Notes under the pieces: generated by a model
What the model saw: only the letters and a program-made list of their open reading frames with translations
What the model was told of the DNA's origin: nothing
Databases searched by the model: none
Position numbers and translations under genes: made by a program
Part shown: positions 18,539 through 27,024 of the stretch, piece by piece
How positions within the stretch are numbered: the stretch's first letter is position 1
Layout: each line of letters starts with the position of its first letter
From: Fibrobacter sp.
GTDB lineage: Bacteria; Fibrobacterota; Fibrobacteria; Fibrobacterales; Fibrobacteraceae
DNA length: 53,709 nucleotides
Assembly (NCBI GenBank): GCA_024398935.1
Contig: JAKSIH010000016.1
Span: 1 to 53,709, forward strand
Direction of reading: 5' to 3'

Positions 18539-18576
18539 AAAACACTAAAGGTTCCCCCACAAGGAGGAACCTTTTT
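18539..18576 (+). terminator. Intrinsic terminator, copy A of a duplicated 38-nt block
   Basis: Stem AAAGGTTCC/GGAACCTTT plus T5. The whole 38-nt block is identical to 24006-24043. Confidence 0.88.
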
Positions 18577-18633
18577 AGCTTTTATCCAAAACATTTCAAG
18601 CACAATAAACCAGCTCTTTTTTTAGAAAATGTC

Positions 18634-18641
18634 TATATTTG
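18634..18641 (+). promoter_or_regulatory. -7 element of second TIGR02147 gene
   Basis: TATATTTG is an exact TAnnTTTG match ending 4 nt before the ATG, so transcription would start at or next to the start codon. Confidence 0.6.
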
Positions 18642-18645
18642 TGGC

Positions 18646-19485
18646 ATGCAGTCAATTCTCACCTACCATAACTACAGAGACTACATTTTGGACTTTTACT
18701 CTGAATACAAAGTCCGCAACGCCCTCACCTGGCAAAAATTTGCCGAAAGTGCAGGCTTTGCTGCAGTCTCCTATCTCAAGCTTGTAAGCCAGAACAAGGC
18801 AAACCTCAGCGACGAAGGTATCGAAAAAACAGCTCGCTCCATGAACCTGGTAGGCTACGAAAAAGACTACTTCCGGGAACTGGTCCATTTTGACCAGGCC
18901 GTTTCTGCCGCCGAAAAAGAAGAGTCCTTCAAGAATATCACCGAGATTGCCTCTAAGTACAAGGCAGTCATTCTGAAGGATGACGAATACGATTTTTACA
19001 GCAACTGGCAAAACATCGTATTGCGTGAAATGGTTTCCCAGCTTCCTGCCAAGGCAAAGTCCTTCAATATCGCCCGTCAATTTATCCAGCCGGTCACCGC
19101 CAACGAAGTCAGCCAATCCCTGAAATTTCTAAAGCGAAAAGGCTTGATCAAGCAGAAAGAAGATGGAACCTTTGAACAGACTGATAAAGTCCTGTCCACC
19201 GGCGACAAAAATATTTCTTCCCAGTCCGTCAGAGCCTTTCACCAAAAGATGTCTGAGTTTGCGGCCGACGCTATCAAGAATGAGCCTCTAGAAGAACGAA
19301 ACGTTTCCGATCTAGTCGTAGGGATCACCAAGGAAAATTACGACGAAATCGTCAAGGAAATCCGAGCATTCCGCAAGAGGATTCTCGCTATCGCTACCAA
19401 AAACGAAGAAATGGAACGAGTCTATTGCATGCATATCAACATGTTTCCGCTCACCCATAAGACCAACAAGAAAAGGTCTAAATAA
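18646..19485 (+). CDS. TIGR02147 family protein, copy 2
   Basis: 279-aa paralogue of the protein at 11793-12635, clearly alignable over its whole length (YHNYRDYILDFYSEYK, WQKFAESAGFAAVSYLKLVSQNKANLSDEGIEK). The same putative helix-turn-helix (about 24-50) and winged-helix-like segment (SLKFLKRKGLIKQKEDGTF) are present; a regulatory role is inferred. No Shine-Dalgarno is seen upstream of the ATG, which follows the -7 element by 4 nt. Its TAA shares one base with the ATG of the next lipoprotein gene (TAATG), a translation-coupling arrangement parallel to cassette 1. Confidence 0.85.
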   Translation: MQSILTYHNYRDYILDFYSEYKVRNALTWQKFAESAGFAAVSYLKLVSQNKANLSDEGIEKTARSMNLVGYEKDYFRELVHFDQAVSAAEKEESFKNITEIASKYKAVILKDDEYDFYSNWQNIVLREMVSQLPAKAKSFNIARQFIQPVTANEVSQSLKFLKRKGLIKQKEDGTFEQTDKVLSTGDKNISSQSVRAFHQKMSEFAADAIKNEPLEERNVSDLVVGITKENYDEIVKEIRAFRKRILAIATKNEEMERVYCMHINMFPLTHKTNKKRSK

Positions 19486-21138
19486 TGAAGAAACCTACTT
19501 TTAAGCTCCTCGCTTTTTTTTGCCATTATCACGCTATTGTTAATCGCTTGTTCCGACGATTCCTCCGCAACAGCCGGCGGCGGAACGGAAACCGACAACG
19601 CCATCGCCCAAGACACCATCGTCGTACAAGATACCATAATCAAGCAAGATACGATTATCCAGCAGGATACCCTTATAAAGCAGGATACGATTGTCAAGCA
19701 GGACACTATCATTAAGCAAGATACCATTCTTGTCCAGGATTCCAGCAACATTCCTGTCATTCAGAAGGCAACCATTAGCGGAGCTGTTCAAAAGGGTCCT
19801 TTTGTCAGCGGAGCCTCTGTTTACATTTACGAACTCGACGGAGAGAATCTGGTCCAGACAGGCAAATCCTACAGGGGAAAGACCGGAGAAAACGGCGAAT
19901 TCAAGTTAACAAACATTTCTCTAGACTCTAAATACGCTCTGCTGGAAGCTTCTGGTTTTTACATCAACGAAGTGACCGGAAAAAAATCCGAAAGCCAAGT
20001 TACTATGACCGCCATTGCTGACGTATCCGGAAAGGAAACTGTAAACATCAACTTCCTTACCCATCTGGAATACGACCGCGTCATGCATCTCGTAACAGAA
20101 AAGGGCATCACACTTTCCGAAGCCAAGAAGCAAGCAGAAAAAGAAATCATAAGCACCTTCTTCGGAGATCTCTCTTCCAGAAACTTCGAAGAGTTAAACA
20201 TCTTCGGAACCACCGACGATGACGCCAAACTTCTAGCCTTATCAGTTCTTGTTCTCGCCAACAACAGCGACGCGCAATTCTCTGAATTACTATCCCTCAT
20301 TTCTACAGACCTCGAAACGGACGGATCCTACGACAACGAAACTGTCAAGGCGGGCATGGCAGACTTCGCAGCATTCTTCATAAATACCCCAAAAATTCGC
20401 AACAACATGAAGGCATTCAACAAGGGCTCCGTTCCTGATTTTGAAAAATTCATTTATGCCTTCTGGGTTCACAACTATGGCCTGGGCGAATGCGACCACA
20501 GCAACGAAAGCGAAATCAAGAAGAACCAAAACGAAAAGAGCAATTACCACACCACAAACTTTGAGTGCAGCGAAGGCAAGTGGGCTCCCTACTATTTTAA
20601 TCCCGAATACCAATACGGATTCATCACCGATGAAAGGGATGGAAAAACCTACCGCACCACCAAAATCGGAGAGCAGGTCTGGATGGCAGAAAATCTTCGT
20701 TTCGATGGCAATGGGCACCACTGCTACAACGACGACGAAGTATACTGCAAGCGGTACGGCTACTACTACACCTACGACCAGATTGCCTGCCCAAAGGGAT
20801 GGCACCTCCCCGACACCACCGAATGGCGCATTCTCTTTGACGCCGTGGGTGGTGCTGATGTGGCAAGCAAGCATCTTAAATCCACAAGCTGGAGCATTGC
20901 AAAGGCCCCCGGAATCGAAGACGTCCAGGATGAATTTGGCTTTTCTGTTTTGCCCGCCGGCGTCTGGCCCTTTGGCGACGAAGGCAACGCCGCATTCTAT
21001 TACACCTCCTCCACCATTTCCCGCGACGGAAGTGTCATAGGAGCCTGGGTCGTCAATTCCACGTCCATGGACGAAGCTATTAAAAGCAACACTTTCACAA
21101 CCACCATGCTAACAGCCCGCTGCTTGCAAGATCCATAA
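19485..21138 (+). CDS. FISUMP-domain lipoprotein, copy 2, frameshifted at a T8 tract
   Basis: Paralogue of 12636-14357 with the same modules: QDTII(K/Q) hexapeptide spacer, domain starting TISGAVQKGPFVSGASVYIYELD, and a C-terminal FISUMP domain (DGKTYRTTKIGEQVWMAENLRF). The ATG at 19485 (TAATG overlap) reads MKKPTFKLLAFF, then hits T8 at 19514-19521 and leaves the frame. With seven T residues it would continue AIITLLLIACSDDSS, a perfect lipoprotein signal with lipobox LIAC. As written, the long frame can only start at a TTG (19537) after most of the signal peptide, or need slippage. It is a phase-variable gene, a recent mutation, or a sequencing error; the rest of the frame is intact. Confidence 0.8.
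19609..19740 (+). repeat. 18-bp coding repeat (QDTIIK hexapeptides), copy 2
   Basis: About seven imperfect units coding for QDT(I/L)(I/V)(K/Q/V) hexapeptides, matching the spacer of the first lipoprotein but with different codons. Confidence 0.8.
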
Positions 21139-21164
21139 ATCAATCAGCAAGCCTCTAAAAGACG

Positions 21165-21196
21165 GCCCCTAGATTTAAAGTCTAGGGGCTTTTTTG
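21165..21196 (+). terminator. Intrinsic terminator after second cassette
   Basis: Perfect 9-bp stem GCCCCTAGA/TCTAGGGGC with a 7-nt loop and T6. Confidence 0.9.
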
Positions 21197-21240
21197 TTGG
21201 AAAATGGTGGTTTGCCACTAATTTTCTTTATATAAAGAGC

Positions 21241-21248
21241 TATATTTC
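21241..21248 (+). promoter_or_regulatory. Possible -7 element of chimeric lipoprotein gene
   Basis: TATATTTC (one mismatch to TAnnTTTG), 38 nt before the ATG at 21287. The AT-rich surroundings make this tentative. Confidence 0.35.
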
Positions 21249-21286
21249 TATCGTTACATTTTTTGCCACCCAAAGAGAAAAAAATT

Positions 21287-23992
21287 ATGAATAAAAAAAT
21301 TCTAATCACAGCGTGTGCGGCATTAAGCCTCGTCGCCTGCAAAGAAGTTCGTAAGGAATATCATGACAACGGTTTCGTCAAGCTTGAGGCCGAGTACAAA
21401 GAAAATAAGCCTGATGGCGTTACCAAAATGTATGACCCGGAAGGCAATCTTTTGCTCAAGGCCAACTACTCCGAAGGTCTTTTAGACGGAAAAAGAATAG
21501 TCTATTTCCCCAGTGGCGAAGTGGACTCCATGGAAACCTATAAAAAAGGGATGCTTGACGGCCCTTTCGAATACTATGTAAAAGCTCAAATTTACGATCC
21601 TAAGAAAAAGGACAGTACCGAGAAAATCGTCCTGAGTCGCAAGGGTGCTTACGCCAATCCAAGAGCCTTGACTCAGGAAGACTTCGAAAAAATGGATTCC
21701 AAGGAACAGTCCGAACTAGAGCTTATTAGATTCTGTTACACGAAGGGACTCCCCGAAAAACAGGAGATTTTGACAAGCACCTGCAAAGGAACTGTAAAAG
21801 TCTACTACGTGCATGGTCCTGCTGCAGGGGAGTTGGCTGGGGAATTTTCCTACGACAAAAAAGGCCGACTAAAAAAAATCATTAAATACTTCGGCAATGG
21901 AAAGAAATCAGCAGAAATCAATCTAAAGTACGAAGACTATACCGTAAAAAATATCGAAAAAATATCGTACACCCCTAATGGCGAAAAACTTCTAAAGAGG
22001 ACATGTTCCAACGATACTGAAAAAAATTGGAGCTACTCCAACGCCATGTCTTACATTACAGAAAGAGGGGAGCTTGATTTTAGCAAATCCCCCGATGAAG
22101 TATTAAGCGATGAAACAAAAAGATATCCCCGAAAAAAAGATTATGATTTCTGCAAGCAAGAAAATTTCAACTATCAAAAAAATAAAAAAATTGTATCTTC
22201 GCTAGACAACGGTCAGGAACTGATTCAAATCGGTAATCAGGTTTGGTTATCCGGCATCCCAAAATCTGGAATTAATTGGAATAAAGCCGTCAGCTATTGT
22301 CCCGACGGAACACGACTTGCCACAAAACGTGAATATCGAATTCTTTGGAACTATATCAAAAAGAACTCTGAAATTGACAAGTTTACCAACGGTAAAAATG
22401 TTCTCGCGGACAAGTATCCAAATATATCTTCCATTCAAACCGATTTAACACTCCCTATCTATGCAGATTTAGTGAAAAGGGCTTATAAGGAATACCAGAA
22501 CAGTAGTTTCGGCTCTCACACGCAGGAATGCGGCGATTATTGTGATTTTTTTATGTATGACGACAGTGACTTTATGAATTACTCCACATTTGATGAATTC
22601 GGATTTTTCGCAGCTTTCTCAGACAGAGCCCCCGAAACCTGGACCTACGAAGGATCTACCATAAATAAAGACAACGAACTTTTTCCAATCAATAAAGATC
22701 TTTTTTCATGGCCTAACGTCCCCAAAGAAGAAATCATCTCTGAATTTGATCTGAACGACACATTTAGGTGTGTAGATCGAGATTGCCTGTTGCAAGAGTC
22801 GTTTCCAGAAGGTTTCACACAGAGGAAGTACCGCCGCGACCGCGACCGCAGCAAAATCGAATCCCGCACTGCGTCTGCAGGGTGTATTCAAGCTCCAGGT
22901 CGCACACCCAATGCTAAGATTAACTGGATGCATCAAAGTGACTGCTCCGACTTCATTTCTATCAACTTATCTTTATGGGAGGACGACATCGTCAGCCTTC
23001 AATCCCACCACCTTTCCAGGGACGGCAGCGTCAACCATCAATCCTACCTTTCCGGTACAGAGTATAAACAGGAGGCGACGCCACAAAAAATCAACATCAG
23101 TGAAATCATTCAACAGTTGGAAAAAATTACCAACAGCAATTTGAATTCGCCCAGCGCAGACATTGTCAACCTTTTTGTAGAAAAACGAGATCCCGCCTTC
23201 AAGAATTTAATTGATTCAATCTATGCCCATGGTTATTTAATAGAACTCCACACTCAATATTCAAATCTCGATGAAGAAGCCCAAGAAGAACTCGACTATT
23301 ACAATTCTTTAGGGATTTCAGCAACGTTGCACATGGAAGCTGTATACACAAAAAAATTCTGTGGTCATGTACTCTATGGAGCATTCGCTCCCGATGAAAG
23401 CAATAAACTCCGTCGTTTAACGAATGATGAATTTCCTATAACCAATAACGCTCTCCAGACTCGTGGCATCCTGAAGCTCCTGACCGCTCAGACCAAGAAC
23501 GCCAGCGCCGGCGCTTATGACCTGATGAAGAACCAGAAGTTCTCTAAGGACATCGATAAGGTGTTGAAGGAAGTCGCAGGTTTGCAGACTTCCGGTAAGA
23601 CAGTTCTTGGCGGTGACAGCGGGGGTATTTCCACCAAGGCTAAGGGTTCCTTCAGAACTCCGTCCGAACATGATATCAGCATGAGTGGTGGTGACGGCTC
23701 TCGTAATAAGGCCGACATCATGAAGGTTATCAAGCAGCGTACTCCGGGTCTCCGTCACACCTATAACAAGTTCCTGAAGAAGAAGCCTGGCTTTGCTGGT
23801 AAGGTTACCCTGAAGCTCACAATTGCTCCGAGTGGCGAAATCATCAGCATCTCTATCGCATCTTCTACTACGGGTTACACAGAATTTGACAACGAAATCA
23901 AGACCGCAGTTTCTCGTTGGAAGTTCAGCCCTGTCCAGTCTGGTAACACAACGGTTACAATTCCGTTCTCCTTTGAAGAATACCTCGATTAA
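21287..23992 (+). CDS. Chimeric lipoprotein: MORN-type repeats, FISUMP-like segment, AgmX/TonB-C domain
   Basis: 901-aa predicted lipoprotein; the ATG at 21287 is chosen because it starts a signal peptide with lipobox LVAC (Cys about 18). Residues 20-95 hold YwqK/MORN-like repeats (YHDNGFVKLEAEYKENKPDG, FPSGEVDSMETYKKGMLDG). About 305-370 is a degenerate FISUMP segment (IQIGNQVWLSG, CPDGTRLATKREYRILWNY). The last 180 residues (from about 725) are an AgmX/PglI-type domain ending in a TonB C-terminal-like fold (GKVTLKLTIAPSGEIISISIA...FDNEIKTAVSRWKF). Near 23,450 the codon use changes sharply from AT-rich (many AAA) to the AAG/CTG style of highly expressed genes. A role in envelope or motility-type machinery is only a guess. 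Confidence 0.78.
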   Translation: MNKKILITACAALSLVACKEVRKEYHDNGFVKLEAEYKENKPDGVTKMYDPEGNLLLKANYSEGLLDGKRIVYFPSGEVDSMETYKKGMLDGPFEYYVKAQIYDPKKKDSTEKIVLSRKGAYANPRALTQEDFEKMDSKEQSELELIRFCYTKGLPEKQEILTSTCKGTVKVYYVHGPAAGELAGEFSYDKKGRLKKIIKYFGNGKKSAEINLKYEDYTVKNIEKISYTPNGEKLLKRTCSNDTEKNWSYSNAMSYITERGELDFSKSPDEVLSDETKRYPRKKDYDFCKQENFNYQKNKKIVSSLDNGQELIQIGNQVWLSGIPKSGINWNKAVSYCPDGTRLATKREYRILWNYIKKNSEIDKFTNGKNVLADKYPNISSIQTDLTLPIYADLVKRAYKEYQNSSFGSHTQECGDYCDFFMYDDSDFMNYSTFDEFGFFAAFSDRAPETWTYEGSTINKDNELFPINKDLFSWPNVPKEEIISEFDLNDTFRCVDRDCLLQESFPEGFTQRKYRRDRDRSKIESRTASAGCIQAPGRTPNAKINWMHQSDCSDFISINLSLWEDDIVSLQSHHLSRDGSVNHQSYLSGTEYKQEATPQKINISEIIQQLEKITNSNLNSPSADIVNLFVEKRDPAFKNLIDSIYAHGYLIELHTQYSNLDEEAQEELDYYNSLGISATLHMEAVYTKKFCGHVLYGAFAPDESNKLRRLTNDEFPITNNALQTRGILKLLTAQTKNASAGAYDLMKNQKFSKDIDKVLKEVAGLQTSGKTVLGGDSGGISTKAKGSFRTPSEHDISMSGGDGSRNKADIMKVIKQRTPGLRHTYNKFLKKKPGFAGKVTLKLTIAPSGEIISISIASSTTGYTEFDNEIKTAVSRWKFSPVQSGNTTVTIPFSFEEYLD

Positions 23993-24005
23993 ACATTTTA
24001 AAATC

Positions 24006-24043
24006 AAAACACTAAAGGTTCCCCCACAAGGAGGAACCTTTTT
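24006..24043 (+). terminator. Intrinsic terminator, copy B of a duplicated 38-nt block
   Basis: Same 38 nt as 18539-18576, placed 13 nt after the chimeric lipoprotein gene. Confidence 0.88.
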
Positions 24044-24083
24044 CAATTTTTCAGACTAGACCTTTTGCAATGTCCTTTTAGGT

Positions 24084-25016
24084 TTAGCCTTTCAGCAATT
24101 CATCAAAATAGCAGATGGTCTTTTCAAGGCCCTTGCGCAAAGGAATCGTCGGTTCCCAACCCAAAGCGCTCTTGGCCAGGTCAATATTCGGGCGACGCAT
24201 CTTCGGGTCGTCACCTGGCAGCGGCTGATAGATAATCTTGCTCTTGGAACCAGTCAGGTCCAAAACTTCCTTGGCCAATTCCAGCATGGTGAATTCACCA
24301 GGATTGCCGATGTTCACAGGACCAATGATTTTGTCCTGATTCATCATACGGACAAAGCCTTCAATGAGGTCATCCACATAGCAGAAACTGCGAGTCTGGG
24401 AGCCGTCACCATAAATCGTAAGGTCTTCGCCCTTCAAGGCCTGCACAATAAAGTTGCTTACCACGCGGCCGTCGTTCGGGAGCATGCGCGGGCCGTATGT
24501 ATTGAAAATACGCACGATGCGAATGTCCACATTGTTCTGGCGATGATAATCCATGAACAAGGTTTCAGCCACACGCTTGCCTTCGTCATAGCAGCTGCGA
24601 ATGCCAATCGGGTTTACATTTCCCCAGTAGTCTTCAGTCTGCGGGTGGACGGCAGGGTCACCATAAACTTCGCTGGTACTAGCCTGCAAGATACGGGCGT
24701 GAACTCGCTTTGCCATACCCAGCATATTGATGGCGCCCATCACGCTAGTCTTGATGGTCTTTACCGGATTGTACTGGTAATGAATCGGGCTTGCAGGGCA
24801 TGCCAAGTTAAAAATGCGATCTACTTCCAGAAGGATGGGTTCCGTTACATCGTGGCGAATCAGTTCAAAGCTGCGGTTATCCCGCAGGTGTGCAACATTT
24901 GCCATACGACCCGTGAAATAGTTGTCCAGACAAATAACTTCGTGTCCGTCATTCAAGAGACGTTCACAAAGATGGCTTCCTAAAAATCCAGCACCACCAG
25001 TAACTAAACAGCGCAT
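24084..25016 (-). CDS. uxs: UDP-glucuronate decarboxylase (UDP-xylose synthase)
   Basis: NAD-dependent short-chain dehydrogenase of 310 aa predicted to turn UDP-glucuronate into UDP-xylose for surface polysaccharide. The Rossmann motif TGGAGFLG (residues 6-13), catalytic Tyr143-x3-Lys147 in SCYDEGKR, the [10 protein letters not shown] stretch and TYGPRM block all fit the UXS subgroup. The gene has a good ribosome site (CTGGAG) that is part of an RNA hairpin just upstream. It is downstream of coaX on the same strand. Other nucleotide-sugar epimerases are less likely given the ACPASP motif. Confidence 0.88.
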   Translation of the reverse strand: MRCLVTGGAGFLGSHLCERLLNDGHEVICLDNYFTGRMANVAHLRDNRSFELIRHDVTEPILLEVDRIFNLACPASPIHYQYNPVKTIKTSVMGAINMLGMAKRVHARILQASTSEVYGDPAVHPQTEDYWGNVNPIGIRSCYDEGKRVAETLFMDYHRQNNVDIRIVRIFNTYGPRMLPNDGRVVSNFIVQALKGEDLTIYGDGSQTRSFCYVDDLIEGFVRMMNQDKIIGPVNIGNPGEFTMLELAKEVLDLTGSKSKIIYQPLPGDDPKMRRPNIDLAKSALGWEPTIPLRKGLEKTICYFDELLKG

Positions 25017-25023
25017 ATAAAAA

Positions 25024-25045
25024 CTCCAGTATTTCTACTGGAGTC
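25024..25045 (-). promoter_or_regulatory. Hairpin that buries the uxs ribosome-binding site / coaX terminator
   Basis: On the minus strand ACTCCAG, 8 nt, CTGGAGT then T5. The 3' arm contains the GGAG of uxs, 8 nt from its ATG. It could end coaX transcription, hide the uxs ribosome site, or both. Confidence 0.55.
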
Positions 25046-25072
25046 TAATATAAAATTTTTTCCGTCAAGAAC

Positions 25073-25888
25073 TTAATCTTCTTCGCTTTCCCGCCCCACT
25101 TCAAAGCCAGCAACGCTTCCGTTCAAAGCCACCAATCGAATGCCGCGCAGCGTAAGGAAAGGATCGTACTTGTCAATCAGAGTCGTGCGTCGGGCAATGG
25201 TCTTGCCCCAGCCACCCGTCGCATAGACAGGCACGCTTTCGCAACCCAGTTCCTTCTTGATCTGGGCTATCAGGATTTCAAGTTCCGCAAGGAAGCCGAA
25301 AAGAAGTCCCGCACGAATGGCATCGTCGGTATTATCTGCGATAACCTTTTCCGGCCATTCGATAGTCACAGGAAGCAAGCGGGCCGCCTTTTCGGTCAAG
25401 GCATCAAGACTTGCATTAATACCCGGAATGATAACGCCACCTACAAAGGCGCCATTCTTCATGACATCGAAGGTCGTTGCCGTACCCATGTCAACGATGA
25501 TGGCATTTTCAAATCCAGCCTCACGCATGGCAATCACGTTGCAAAGACGATCTGCACCAGCCATGGAAGGATTCTGATATTCAATCTTTAAGCCAAGACA
25601 ATTCTTGGAGTTTACCACCTGCACATGCTTTTTCAACAGGGAATCCAAAGCCTTAATCCAGGGACGTTCCAACGCAGGAACCACCGTGGAAAGACCTACA
25701 TGGGTAATTTCACTAGGCTTGATTTTCGAGAAACCCAGAAGCCCGCCCACCTTGTTCATCACTTCGTCGGAGGTAGTTTCCTTGCGGGTAGTAAGGCGCC
25801 AATAATCAACAACCTTGGTACCCTTAAAAATACCAAGCACCGTGTGGGTGTTACCAACGTCAACAACTAATGTTACAGAATCTGCCAT
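25073..25888 (-). CDS. coaX: Type III pantothenate kinase
   Basis: Phosphorylates pantothenate at the start of coenzyme A synthesis; 271 aa. The N-terminal phosphate-binding motif VVDVGNTHTVLGIF, the GADRLCNVIA block and IIVDMGTATTFDVM are the three ASKHA-fold motifs of CoaX. Length is normal. panD, which makes the beta-alanine half of pantothenate, is elsewhere in this window (40681). A heptamer element lies upstream between this gene and nadC. Confidence 0.93.
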   Translation of the reverse strand: MADSVTLVVDVGNTHTVLGIFKGTKVVDYWRLTTRKETTSDEVMNKVGGLLGFSKIKPSEITHVGLSTVVPALERPWIKALDSLLKKHVQVVNSKNCLGLKIEYQNPSMAGADRLCNVIAMREAGFENAIIVDMGTATTFDVMKNGAFVGGVIIPGINASLDALTEKAARLLPVTIEWPEKVIADNTDDAIRAGLLFGFLAELEILIAQIKKELGCESVPVYATGGWGKTIARRTTLIDKYDPFLTLRGIRLVALNGSVAGFEVGRESEED

Positions 25889-25922
25889 AATCTATTTTTC
25901 TGCAGGCGTTTTCTTTTTTGCA

Positions 25923-26015
25923 AGTGGTTAGTGGTTGGTGATTAGTGGCTAGAGTCGATGGAGAAGAACTTCACCCGCAAATCCTGTTTACTAGCCACTG
26001 TTTACTAACCACTCC
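25923..26015. repeat. Heptamer inverted-repeat element 2
   Basis: Left arm GTGGTTA, GTGGTTG, GTGATTA, GTGGCTA; right arm CTAGCCA, CTGTTTA, CTAACCA, its approximate reverse complement; about 30 nt of unrelated sequence between. It fills the coaX-nadC gap. Confidence 0.75.
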
Positions 26016-26016
26016 C

Positions 26017-26880
26017 TTATATTCTCATGGAAATATCCAGAGCCTTCACGCTGTGGGTCAATGCACCTACAGAGATGAAGTCCAGACCCAGGGTTGCAAT
26101 TTCCTTGGCGCGTTCCAGAGTCATGTTGCCAGAGCCTTCCACCAGGCACTTGTCGCCACTTTCCTTGATGATCTTCAGGGCTTCTGCCATGGTTTCGTTA
26201 CTCATGTTGTCCAGCATGATCACATCCACGCCCTTATTGAGGAGAGCACGGAGCTGATCGAAAGTTTCAACTTCCATTTCAACCATGAGGTTCTGGGTAT
26301 TGTTCTTCTTGACAACAGCGAGAGCTTCGAGAACACCACCTGCAGCGGCAATGTGATTGTCCTTCACCAGCACCATGTCAAAGAGACCCATGCGATGGTT
26401 GGAACCACCGCCCACGCGAACGGCATACTTCTGCAGGGTACGGAAACCAGGAACAGTCTTACGGGTATCGAGGACCTTGGTCTTGCCACCCTTCAACGCT
26501 TCCTGGAAAGTGTGGGCAACGGTAGCCACGCCGGAAAGTTGCTGGATAAAGTTCAGCAAGGTACGTTCGCCAGTCAAAAGTTCGTGAGTGGTACCATCCA
26601 TTTCAGCAATCAGGTCACCCTTCTTCACCACGTCACCGTCCTTCTTGTGGAGGGTCACGGTAGCGTTAGCCTTCATTTCCTTGAACACCAGTTCAATAAT
26701 GGGAAGACCAGCAAGAACGCCGTCTTCCTTGGCAATGAGGCGAGCATGCTGCTTCTGGTCTGCAGGAATAGTCCACATGCTGGTTACGTCACCAGTGCGA
26801 ACGTCTTCGGCCAAAGCCAGACGGATCATGGTCAAAGCATCTTCTGTAGGAAATACCGGAGTAGAATTATCACCGTACAT
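26017..26880 (-). CDS. nadC: Nicotinate-nucleotide pyrophosphorylase (carboxylating)
   Basis: Quinolinate phosphoribosyltransferase of de novo NAD synthesis; 287 aa. The ATG at 26880 (MYGDNSTPVF) follows GAAGG and is preferred over an upstream TTG. The motif blocks LALAEDVRTGDVTS, TRKTVPGFRTLQKYAVRVGGG and the HRMGLFDMVLVKDNH active-site region are complete, as is VEMEVETFDQ. No nadA or nadB is in the window. Both sides of the gene carry heptamer elements. Confidence 0.94.
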   Translation of the reverse strand: MYGDNSTPVFPTEDALTMIRLALAEDVRTGDVTSMWTIPADQKQHARLIAKEDGVLAGLPIIELVFKEMKANATVTLHKKDGDVVKKGDLIAEMDGTTHELLTGERTLLNFIQQLSGVATVAHTFQEALKGGKTKVLDTRKTVPGFRTLQKYAVRVGGGSNHRMGLFDMVLVKDNHIAAAGGVLEALAVVKKNNTQNLMVEMEVETFDQLRALLNKGVDVIMLDNMSNETMAEALKIIKESGDKCLVEGSGNMTLERAKEIATLGLDFISVGALTHSVKALDISMRI

Positions 26881-26901
26881 ATTATAACCTTCGGTTAAAA
26901 A

Positions 26902-27024
26902 AATTGACAATTGACAATTGACAATTGATGATTGATAATTATTAATTAGGCGGCGTAGCCGCGATTATTTTTATTCTCCATTATCAATTCTCAATCATCC
27001 ATTACAGTAGCGCTCCGCGCTACT
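26902..27024. repeat. Heptamer inverted-repeat element 3 with GC hairpins
   Basis: Left arm of ATTGACA-type heptads (26902-26948), palindrome GGCGGCGTAGCCGC, right arm of complementary heptads (26964-27005), then hairpin AGTAGCGC-TCC-GCGCTACT (27006-27024) that overlaps the stop codon of the sugar transferase gene. Confidence 0.75.

Noticed and set aside
11793..24043. Prophage or integrative element
   Set aside because: AT-rich accessory genes and one phage-like fragment are present, but there is no integrase, no structural gene, and no tRNA-flanking direct repeat.
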